Origin: Parelaphostrongylus tenuis
Taxonomy: Eukaryota > Nematoda > Chromadorea > Rhabditida > Metastrongylidae
Assembly: GCA_019055375.1 (NCBI GenBank)
Contig: JAHQIW010005074.1
Coordinates: forward strand, 1-64,000
Reading direction: 5' to 3'
DNA length: 64,000 bases
In this document: piece after piece, positions 58,601 to 64,000 of the stretch
Position numbering within the stretch: the first letter of the stretch is position 1
How the letters are laid out: every line of letters begins with the position of its first letter
Notes under the pieces: model-generated
Database searches by the model: none
What the model was told of the DNA's origin: nothing
The model's input: only the letters and a program-made list of their open reading frames with translations
Made by a program: the position numbers and the translations under genes

Positions 58601-61422
58601 GCCACATCACTCAGGAATTGATAGACGCTAAGAGCTTTGTCCTTTATCCTTCATCGGGAGTCTACATCGAGAAAGGGATGGAAATCATGATGGTTGCAGA
58701 CAATATAGGAAAAGTGTTAATCATAGAACTTATAGATGGTAATGTAAAGGTTTCAAGTGCAGTGTTAGCAGCGTTTATTTTCTGAATTTAACGTATAATT
58801 ATCCTGGTAATCATTATTTGAGCCACGCATGTCAGTGGTCTGTTAATGAGGGCTGACTTATATAGCCCCATACACGTGTTTCGATCTTGCGATCTCGTCA
58901 GTCGGGCAGTTGCCCTGTCTCGTCTTTTGCTAATCTCTGTGGGTGCTCCAGTCCCCACAATAAGAGTTAGCGACGACGTACGTTTTACACTCTATGTCCA
59001 GTGAAGAACTAACCAAACACAGAGTGTTGTACACTCGATTGCTCGTGGCTAGTATATTTAATATATAAGTCAGCCCTCATTGACAGACCACTGACATGCG
59101 TGGCTCAAATAATGATTATCAGGCATATTGAAATTTGAGCTGTGGTCTTAAGAAAACACTCGAAACAAAAGATATGGTATAATTATCCATTATCACAATT
59201 TACGCTGTGAATCCCATCACTGCTTGCATTCTATTCGTTTCCTCGTTAATCGCCCTTCACAAAGTCTCCAAACTATTTGAAAGTTTTTTTCGATTGTTGC
59301 TTAAGAATTTCTTTTTTTTTGAATGTCGTAGTATGTTGGTCGATGCGATTATCCTTGCAATCGCGGATGTAGCCGAGCTAAGGCGTTCCCAATGGTGCAA
59401 ATCTTTGACTGCAAGAGAGTGGTGAAAGAGGAGTTTCAACTGGTACAATGTTTATCACTTCGCTCTTCTGACACTACGTCATTGATCACTCGGGCGCCTC
59501 TCCTCACCCCTCGTTTGCAATGTTAGTGAAAGGTTATAAGGATAATAGTTAGGAATCCATAATATTACCAAAGGTGTGCCATACATGCGGACGAATGTCC
59601 CACTATATGCTCGACTAACGATTCCCTACTCGGCAGTTATCGTCTATAGAAATCATCTTAGTGATTTGTTATTATTGTTGTAATAATCCCGTGTGGAGCA
59701 GTGTTGAAGGTGCTTTACGACACGCTCATGGTCTAATGGCTCGATCTCGTGTTCAAGGCTCAGCAAGCCATCTGTCTCTCTCCAGTCTTTTCTCTCTCTG
59801 TCTCCTTTTTCTGAACTGGTACCAGACTTATCTGGGTGAATAGCAGCACTGACCTAATATACTGTGTAAAGCACTGTTAGTCATTGTAAAATCCGGACTT
59901 ATATTCAGTCAGTCAAACGATGCTAAGTAAAGACAACTACATGACGTATCCCTCAGAGCTTGGTCATCGTGGACAGCTTTGTCCCATTATCCTCTATACT
60001 TTTCATCGTTACGACATCGTATCGCTATGTTCTGAACCTCAACGTGCAAGTATTGCTTGCATGTTGGTGTTCGCCGCAAAATTCACAGCCATGAAAGCAG
60101 ACTTTGGTGATTTTCGTTTGTAAAATACCAACTCTAGAGAATAGCACCTCATGGAGCACTCCTGGAACAAAATGTATGTCGATAGCCTACGGAATAATTG
60201 TAGAATTCAAATAAACAAGTATAGCTCTTTACCAGTTTGATATTGAAGTAACGAAGTTTTATGAACATATATAGGAGTCGTTCATGACGTAAATCGCCGT
60301 ACATGTGACAAAAGTTTAAGGTTTTTTTTTCATTATTCTCCGTTATTCCCGACTTTTAGAGTAGTATGTTCAGCAGATACAATTCCGTTGTCGTAAAAGA
60401 TTTCTTTCAAGATACACTTTTCGTTAGAGAAAGACTTTTGCATAAAGTATTATTAGCCATTGGAAGGCTCAAATAATTTTGAGTCCAATAATATATTTGT
60501 TTCTTGAATTGGCCTTCTACGACGTTTTGGCAGCAGAAATAAAATTTTGTTTCACACGTGACACGCTTTATCGTGTTTATATTTCTGTGGATAGAGCTCT
60601 TTCCCTAAACGGTTACTAACCTTCGGAAAGCGTAAATCTAGGAGATTTCAAAAGTTCGCTTGTTTTCATAGAAAGCCACCTTATAGCTCTGTAGCAGAGA
60701 ACACGGAACTGTGTTTCACACGTGCATATTTTTCATAGGACAGAGCTTTTTTGACAAACTATTAGTGATCAATGAGTAGCGTAAGTTTCAATGATTCTAT
60801 CGCTGTGCTTATTTTGTAAAAAGACCGTTTCACTGTAGCGTAGCAAGAAATAGAAGACTGAGCTTCAAACACGCTGCGTATTGCTTGTCGGCAAGGGTGT
60901 CTGGTGGATATGTGTCGACTGCGCGATCAATGTACTATGCAGACGCAATTCACATGTGCAGTGCTATTCTTGTTATTGAATTTAGGATTTTTCTCTGCTT
61001 TGAAGAAAATCCTAATAAACAGTATGACTCTGATTTTTGAAGATTTCGTCTACACGTTCATATGCTTCTCGTCCTTCCGGCAAAGTATAAGCGTGGTAAT
61101 AGTGAAACCGTGGCGTGTGTGAAGCTTGATTTTATTTTGATTGCTACGGCGCTATGAAAGTGCTCTTTAGAAACCAAGTACATTTTTTCGATTCACAACG
61201 ATCCACCCTTTCGAATAACTACCATTAGTCCGATGTAAATGTTTCGTCCAGCAAAAAGATGCTTCAGAACATTCTTTCCGTTAACATAATCGTGCTATAT
61301 AGCGTTTGTACCCTTATTTGGCTAAAATGAATTTGTACAACTGCTATCTGAATATTTCGTTTTCCAGATATGCTTCAACCACAGATTTTGCGGACGCTGT
61401 AATAGCCAATTTTGAAATGTAA
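43656..61422 (+). CDS. idhb-1: NAD-dependent isocitrate dehydrogenase, beta subunit, mitochondrial
   Basis: Eleven exons: 43656-43775, 43843-43936, 43987-44079, 45747-45853, 45911-46016, 47958-48052, 51671-51739, 51832-51974, 53791-53892, 53966-54109, 61368-61422. Their 1,128 bases stay in frame to a TAA, 375 residues, close to animal IDH3B. The first 30 residues (Arg/Ser/Ala-rich, no acidic residue) fit a mitochondrial presequence. Family marks in order: [147 protein letters not shown]. Beta rather than gamma is chosen from the segment before VALKG and from overall likeness to IDH3B. With alpha and gamma subunits it forms the TCA-cycle enzyme that oxidises isocitrate to 2-oxoglutarate in the matrix; beta is mainly structural/regulatory. 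Introns 5 (1.9 kb), 6 (3.6 kb), 8 (1.8 kb) and 10 (7.3 kb) are loaded with repeats. Confidence 0.96.
45037..45265 (+). repeat. S2 SINE-like element (best-preserved head)
   Basis: Begins GGGGACACCGCGGCCGAGTG, with an A-box-like GGCCGAGTGGTTCTGATGC, then CTCTCTCCGGCGGTAAACAA, ACACCCTATGGAACGCCATA, GGTTGCAAGGGCGCTCGCTT, TTCAAGCAGAAGACGAAAAA and GGGATGCGCGCAGTGAAAAA. In idhb-1 intron 3, same strand as the gene. There is no full cloverleaf, so it is tRNA-derived and not a tRNA. Confidence 0.82.
46110..46423 (+). repeat. S1 SINE-like element, near full length
   Basis: Head GAGCGCATGTGGTGTAGTGG then TTAGAGGCGCTGTACGACAC, with A-box-like TAGTGGTTAGAGG and B-box-like GGTTCAATATC about 50 bases apart. 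The body has CAAGGCTTACTGCGCCTTTC, GAATAACAGCACTGACCTGA, GATAGGCTATTGCGAGTCAT and ends in GGCGCATCCTGCAGGGTTTG plus CCGAGAGCTTCAA. In idhb-1 intron 5. Confidence 0.85.
46590..46737. mobile_element. Short MITE-like element (M2 family)
   Basis: Inverted ends: TCATGAGGTTTGTTACGG (46,620-46,637) and CCGCAACAGACCTCTTGAAA. The middle holds GTGCTAGACACAGGTTTCGG, the motif shared with related sequences at 47.04-47.18 kb (minus) and 54.87-55.12 kb. Confidence 0.55.
46734..46930 (-). mobile_element. Mariner transposase C-terminal fragment
   Basis: The minus strand reads [15 protein letters not shown], corresponding to the mariner 'LPHPPYSPDLAP(S/T)D' signature that carries the third catalytic aspartate; the aspartate of PDLAP is Val here. 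It is followed by LLRPRLKK. No N-terminal half is present. It adjoins M2 MITE sequence on both sides, inside idhb-1 intron 5. Confidence 0.7.
47040..47175 (-). mobile_element. M2 MITE-like half element
   Basis: The minus strand is collinear with 54.87-55.01 kb: TTTCATGAGGTCTGTTACGG, AAGTGCTAGACTCGTGTTTC, and a GCAGCACGGTGATTTTCATT block. Only one end is recognised. Confidence 0.55.
47616..47825 (+). repeat. S1 SINE-like element with internal deletion
   Basis: Head AGCGCGTGTGACGCAGTGGT and B-box-like GGTTCGATTTC are clear, followed by CGGAGGTGGCGAATTGGTGT. It then jumps to the end block TGTGGCGCATCCGCGAGGTT and CAACGCCGAGAGCTC. The central CACTGACC...TCATTGTAA part is missing. Confidence 0.8.
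48053..48900. repeat. Dispersed repeat fragments in idhb-1 intron 6
   Basis: Holds blocks such as TTTTTTTTACAGCGCTGTAG, AAGTTTTGTTTCACACGTCT and CGCTTTATCGCG, which recur near 60.52-60.58 kb and, diverged, near 63.9 kb and in other introns. Minus-strand frames of 100-111 codons across it are translations of this repeat. Exact unit boundaries cannot be set by eye. Confidence 0.55.
49468..49641 (+). other. Candidate exon nested in idhb-1 intron 6
   Basis: A 58-codon phase-0 open block between a CTTGCAG acceptor and a GTAACA donor: ends [15 protein letters not shown] ... [20 protein letters not shown] ... [13 protein letters not shown]. The composition is protein-like. It does not fit idhb-1, which is complete without it. 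The family is unknown; it may be a nested gene, a captured fragment or part of a transposon. Confidence 0.28.
50371..50499. repeat. Short inverted repeat, 19-base arms
   Basis: CGGTTCGCCCACCTCCTCT (50,371-50,389) and AGAGGAGGTGGACGAACCG (50,481-50,499) are inverted with one mismatch, around a 91-base centre that is richer in G+C than the surroundings. No protein or known element is recognised. Confidence 0.75.
50913..51196 (+). other. Candidate terminal exon nested in idhb-1 intron 6
   Basis: After a strong acceptor (TTGTCTTCCGCTCAG) a phase-2-like open block runs to a TAA at 51,194-51,196: [20 protein letters not shown], then [40 protein letters not shown]. The sequence looks more like protein than other frames in the intron, on the same strand as idhb-1. 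I do not recognise the family and cannot join it in phase to 49,468-49,641 with confidence. Confidence 0.33.
52100..52860. repeat. Dispersed repeat fragments in idhb-1 intron 8
   Basis: Contains both orientations of the common dispersed motif: GGACTATTAGTAATCATTCG near 52,217 and CTCTCGAATGACTACTAAAA near 52,578. A 100-codon minus frame here is repeat translation. Confidence 0.55.
52934..53222 (+). repeat. S1 SINE-like element, near full length
   Basis: Head GAACGCATGTGGTTTAGTGG then CCAGAGGCGCTCTGCGACAC, B-box-like TTTCGATCCC, GCGCTCAAGGCTCACTAAGC, GAGAATAAGCAGCAGTCACT, GCGAGTTGCCCTAAAGGC and a diverged end GATCGATCAGCGAAAGCTTT. In idhb-1 intron 8. Confidence 0.83.
53328..53560 (+). repeat. 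S2 SINE-like element
   Basis: Starts TGGGGCACCGTGGCCGAATG, then GTAATGCTCGTCACGGCGCG, CTGTCCGGCAGTCAATAATG, GTGGGATGCCACAGCTAGG, GATTGCAAGGGGCCGCACTC and GTTCAAGAAGAAGAAGAAAA. It lies 106 bases after the S1 copy above and shortly before exon 9 of idhb-1. Confidence 0.82.
53622..53720 (+). repeat. tRNA-like repeat (S3 family)
   Basis: Contains GCAGGTTCGATTCCCGCTTG, a B-box match (GGTTCGATTCC), after GATTAGCATGCGCCACC. It is related to the right half of the 39.19-39.39 kb pair, including the following TTTTGCATATCA block. Confidence 0.6.
54320..54660 (-). mobile_element. Mariner with internally deleted transposase
   Basis: The minus strand reads through, in one frame, from [17 protein letters not shown] (end of the mariner DNA-binding part) via [11 protein letters not shown] directly to [20 protein letters not shown], the region of the second catalytic aspartate (family form 'DNARPH'; Asn occupies the first position shown and the Asp is Ser). 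It then runs into FNHL, a stop, SPDAAPSN, a stop, [15 protein letters not shown], matching the 'YSPDLAPSDYHLFRSLQ' block. The middle with the first catalytic aspartate is missing. In idhb-1 intron 10. Confidence 0.75.
54868..55121 (+). mobile_element. M2 MITE-like element
   Basis: Ends are inverted: ATCCTTTCATGAGGT at the left and ACCTCATGAAAGGCTCAAAA at the right. It includes GTTAGACACATGTTTCGGCC and GTAGCACGGTGCCTTTTGAT, shared with the 47.04-47.18 kb copy (other strand). No coding frame. In idhb-1 intron 10. Confidence 0.68.
55690..55830 (+). repeat. tRNA-like repeat (S3-related)
   Basis: ATGTAGTGGTAGTGCGCTCC followed by CACCAGTTCAGCTCCTGCC resembles the + strand segment at 5.19-5.31 kb. 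The anticodon arm is absent. In idhb-1 intron 10. Confidence 0.45.
57126..57412 (-). repeat. S1 SINE-like element, best-preserved copy
   Basis: On the minus strand it starts GAGCGCATGTGGCGCAGTGG then TTAGAGGTGCTCTGCGTCGC, with A-box-like and B-box-like (GGTTCGATCTCGAGC) motifs. The body carries GGGCGGTAAATTGGCGCCAC, GCAGCACTGACTCGGTTCAG and CGCGAGTCATTGTATAGCC, and the end GGCGCATCCCTCAGAGATTG and ATCAACGCCAAGAGC. About 287 bases. In idhb-1 intron 10, opposite to the gene. Confidence 0.88.
57850..58095 (+). mobile_element. Mariner transposase N-terminal fragment
   Basis: The + strand reads [20 protein letters not shown], then [11 protein letters not shown], matching the paired helix-turn-helix start of mariner transposases ('LYEFKLGRSAAEAARNIN', 'RTVQRWFKKFR'), with a stop and frame change before [16 protein letters not shown]. 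No catalytic domain follows. In idhb-1 intron 10. Confidence 0.68.
58352..58640 (+). repeat. S1 SINE-like element, diverged
   Basis: Head GAGCGCTTGTGGCACATTGA then TTAGAGGTGCTCTACGACA, TTTCGATCCTGAGCTTAAGG, GATAACAGCACTGGCCCAAT, GAGAGGCTATTGCTAGT and GATAGACGCTAAGAGCTTTG. In idhb-1 intron 10. Confidence 0.78.
58803..59123. mobile_element. MITE with about 61-base, nearly identical inverted ends
   Basis: Left arm 58,803-58,864 (starts CCTGGTAATCATTATTTGAG) and right arm 59,063-59,123 (ends CTCAAATAATGATTATCAGG) are reverse complements with about two differences. The 198-base centre holds CATACACGTGTTTCGATCTT and GATCTCGTCAGTCGGGCAGT, faintly like the M2 elements, and no coding frame. Such close arms suggest a recent insertion. 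In idhb-1 intron 10. Confidence 0.88.
59688..59985 (+). repeat. S1 SINE-like element, diverged
   Basis: Head CCCGTGTGGAGCAGTGTTGA then AGGTGCTTTACGACACGC, B-box region GGCTCGATCTC, GTTCAAGGCTCAGCAAGCCA, GAATAGCAGCACTGACCTAA, GTCATTGTAAAATCCGGAC and a diverged end GACGTATCCCTCAGAGCTTG. In idhb-1 intron 10. Confidence 0.75.
60380..61270. repeat. Dispersed repeat fragments before idhb-1 exon 11
   Basis: Blocks such as AAATTTTGTTTCACACGTGA, CACGCTTTATCGTG, GGACAGAGCTTTTTTGACAA and TCGAATAACTACCATTAGTC match pieces in introns 6 and 8 and at 38.6 and 41.6 kb. No gene. Confidence 0.55.
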
Positions 61423-61961
61423 TGATGTATATTCAGTCGCTAATGAGTTGTATATGAACTAAGATCTTATTGGCTTATATTATATTATTGACCTCATTTA
61501 CACTCACATTGTATTATAATTTTGAGCTCTCATACTGTAGGCTAACGTGCCTTGTATGCTACGCTTTCGTCGATATACCTTCAGATCAGATCAGATCAAT
61601 GATTTAGGAGTAGTGTACACTCGTAAGAATTGTTGGTGTTTAGGTTCATGTTCTATACTTTTGTAATTAATGAAAGAGCCTTGTGTCTCTATAAATCGTT
61701 TTAGACATACCATATTCCTCGTCGAGTGCTTTTACATTTGTATTGCTTAAATATTTTCACATCAATGTTGCCTGTCTATATGTCGACTGTGTGGGTGGTC
61801 CATTCCTCCCTCTGTGTGTTTCCGCATTGAAATCTCCTTAATCATATGGATTTTAGCGAGTAATGGTTCTTAACTAGATATGTAGTGCTGCTTTGATAAA
61901 ATACTTTCTACGGCCTTAGGGTAATATACAGCTGCTGTTTGCTCAAATATTTGCCAAAAAA
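61423..61961. other. Spacer between idhb-1 and the next gene
   Basis: 540 bases holding the idhb-1 3' untranslated region and the promoter of the following gene. I see no certain AATAAA. A CGGCCTTAG acceptor-like site (AG near 61,918-61,919) lies about 40 bases before the next ATG and might be a trans-splice site. The spacing is too wide for a typical nematode operon pair. Confidence 0.35.
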
Positions 61962-63752
61962 ATGAGTGACGATTTTGATGAGTTTGTGGATGCGATCGAT
62001 TTTGAGCGGCCAGCTGTGGAGTGTAGTGTTGTAGGTGTACGTTTTTTTTTTCTTTTTTGCTTACAAATTCCTTTTTTTTTTATTTTAACGTATCCGAATG
62101 AGCCGCCGGATAACTTCAATGTCTAGCCTTCTCCACGTTCTGAGACGACTGTATCAACTGATTCGACGACAGACGTACCGATCAAGTCTCATGACACAGA
62201 TGAGGCCAAGGCGGTTGGCACTCGAAGCTACTCCTGTTCACCTGAAAGAGATATTGTCCAGTCATCAGCTTTGTTCACCACTCCTGTGGTGGTAGGTTGT
62301 TGATCTCTGGATTTCTAGGACTGGACTGGATCTTTTCTGTGTTTCAGGACAGCAGCGTATTTTCGCGTCGTGATCGACTGACGGCGCTTCGACGTCGTAT
62401 GCGTGAGGAATTTGGCGCGATGGATCTCGCACCCCCATACGGAGGAACGGCGACGAATGATTGCGATAGTATAAGTCTGGCCAGTGAAGCAACAAGTATG
62501 CATTCATGGCATCGACGTGTTATTGCGAGCCCACAAACAGTGGTTAGTGTCATATTCAGTCCCCTCTTCTCTCTGATTTCTCTCCCCATGACAACACATG
62601 GGCACGTAGGAATGACTGACAGTTCATGATTGATCATCTGTTTAGGTCGTTCATCCATCTGATAGCGTGAGCACGCGAGCAGTGCCCAGTATTCCTGGTA
62701 CGTCAGATCACACTCAACTGTCATCTAATACTACTGATGAGCCTACGGGGCTTTTCGTGTCTGTAAGTGATACGTCTTGTTCACATATTGACATTGATCA
62801 TCCGATTTGAATGTGAAGAAGTTTTTTTTTTCACGGTTAAGTTCATATCAATAAAGCGTTTTCGAGCGTCTCTGGTTTTTGGGAGAGTGGATGTGAAAGT
62901 CTCCAGTTTGTTATGCCTACCCACCCATATCGTTCGTATTTATTTCAAGGGACAAATTTAGAGTGGCGGCTAACAGTTGATTTTATTTGCAATGAGTACT
63001 CTAGATTTGATAGATTTTTATCTTGATTTATGGATTTAGTGACTTTCCTGGAAAAAATAGTTTCTTATGTCAGTTTACTTTTTTATATTTGTATTGTTAT
63101 TGTTTATTTTATATCATTTCATTCATAATTCATATTCGAATATGGATTTCACTTGAGGAAAGTTTAAATGGAAAAGGTGTAGCTTATTGAAAATTGGAGC
63201 ATCAATTTTTTTGTGCGTCACCTGGGAAGTACTATATTGTAGCCTATATCATAGAAAAAATCTAGCAAGTAAAAAATATAGGTTTTTGGAAGTTTTTCTC
63301 CTCTTTGAAGGGTTTCTTCTAATTCAAAGGGGAAACTTGACATGAGAGATTGACTTTGCTTTATTCTCTGTAGTTGCAGGAACAGGTACGACCAACTTCG
63401 TGTTCTTTCTACCCAGTTGATTTATTTATTTTTTTCCAAATAATCTGTTCTATCATAAACCAGAGCTCTCCCCCAACATCCACGCCGTCCACGACAAGGG
63501 CACCGATGTCACCAACTGGACCGCCTCCCAGTCACCCTCCGCCACCATTACCTGTGCGTTTTTTGACAATTTTCATTTATATAATAGCTATGAGACGCTG
63601 TAACAAGAAGAAAAGGTAACATCACTCTTACAGTTTACAAATGATCTACGAGCTCCGCCACCTCTTCCACCTAGAAATCCTTCAGTGCGCCTTCCTGATC
63701 CTATTGCTGTGGAACTTATTGCGCGTTTGAATGCGTCTGAGGATGCGGATAG
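61962..63752 (+). CDS. Protein with FFAT-like motif and proline-rich region (5' part; possibly WDR44-like)
   Basis: Six or seven exons, all joining in phase: 61962-62030, 62127-62291, 62348-62542, 62646-62762, possibly a 6-base exon 63380-63385 (Glu-Gln), 63464-63553, 63634-63752, then a donor and the window end. The protein starts MSDDFDEFVDAIDFERP; EFVDAID in an acidic setting fits the FFAT motif (E-F-F-D-A-x-E type) that binds the ER protein VAP. A Ser/Thr-rich part, an Arg-rich stretch (SRRDRLTALRRRMREEF), proline-rich segments (PSHPPPPLP, APPPLPPRNPSVRLP; SH3-binding type) and DPIAVELIARLNASEDADR follow. Human WDR44, a Rab11-binding WD-repeat protein with an FFAT motif and proline-rich region, has this kind of N-terminus, and the C. 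elegans homologue is sym-4; the match is inferred, since any WD repeats would lie outside. Not in an operon by spacing. Confidence 0.72.
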
Positions 63753-64000
63753 GTAAGACGAAAGAGCATCTGGGTTCTTTTTCGTTTGGTATCACAGATT
63801 TGCTGGTCTATTCGCTACCCTGGACAAGAAGTTCTCAAAAAGGGTGTTAGTAATCATTTGAAGGCTTAAATCTCAAACTAGCTCTGCACGTGGCCAGTTT
63901 TTTTGATAAAAACCCTTCTATAGCGCTGAAAAGATGGAAATAAAATTGTGTTTAAGATCTGCCGCGCAATTCAACTATTACTTCGCTGGAAGCACGAAAA
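63753..64000 (+). other. Intron sequence with dispersed repeat
   Basis: Follows the donor AG|GTAAGA at 63,753. It contains the common repeat blocks 'GTGTTAGTAATCATTTGAAG' and 'GAAATAAAATTGTGTTTAAG'. No further exon before the window ends. Confidence 0.5.

Noticed and set aside
1..64000. CRISPR arrays, prokaryotic operons, phage or other bacterial systems
   Set aside because: The sequence is spliced animal DNA; no regularly spaced identical short repeats with unique spacers and no long prokaryotic ORFs are present.

Overview
The window looks like nuclear DNA of a parasitic nematode, probably a clade V strongylid such as a hookworm. It is AT-rich. Its genes are made of many small exons (44 to 218 bases) with GT..AG introns, and some introns reach several kilobases. 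Two genes have a splice-acceptor-like AG a few bases before the ATG, as expected for spliced-leader trans-splicing. The proteins are closest to nematode and animal families, and mariner elements with Hsmar1/bandit-like ends are known from hookworms. Species cannot be fixed by eye. Almost none of the uninterrupted ORFs is a gene by itself; the real genes had to be assembled from exons. Layout: 1-7.7 kb holds no supportable gene, only dispersed repeats. A decayed Tc1/mariner-type DNA transposon lies at 7.7-8.9 kb and a relative with visible terminal repeats at 15.9-17.2 kb. Between them, on +, is a complete stomatin/SPFH-domain gene (9,788-14,323). On -, at about 17.7-25.1 kb, is an AIG1/ADTRP-type membrane hydrolase gene with a repeat array in its third-exon-proximal intron. 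From 25 to 43.6 kb there is no confident gene: mariner derivatives, a long palindrome, tandem repeat arrays, SINE-like elements and microsatellites, plus two weak candidate exons. From 43,656 to 61,422 on + is the beta subunit of mitochondrial NAD-dependent isocitrate dehydrogenase (idhb-1 type): 11 exons, 375 residues spread over 17.8 kb, with introns full of SINEs, MITEs and mariner fragments. Only 540 bases downstream, from 61,962, the 5' part of another + strand gene begins; it encodes an FFAT-like motif and a proline-rich region and runs off the window. The four genes are functionally unrelated: membrane scaffold, lipid hydrolase, TCA-cycle enzyme, and a probable trafficking or ER-contact protein. 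No operon-like tight spacing is seen. The most unusual content is the repeat landscape: at least two tRNA-derived SINE-like families (here S1 and S2, nine and six or more copies), one MITE with about 60-base nearly identical arms, a 76-base-arm palindrome built on a tRNA-like sequence, and a mariner whose transposase has an in-frame internal deletion joining its DNA-binding half to its catalytic C-terminus. All exon models are hand-made and were checked for reading phase across every junction where stated.
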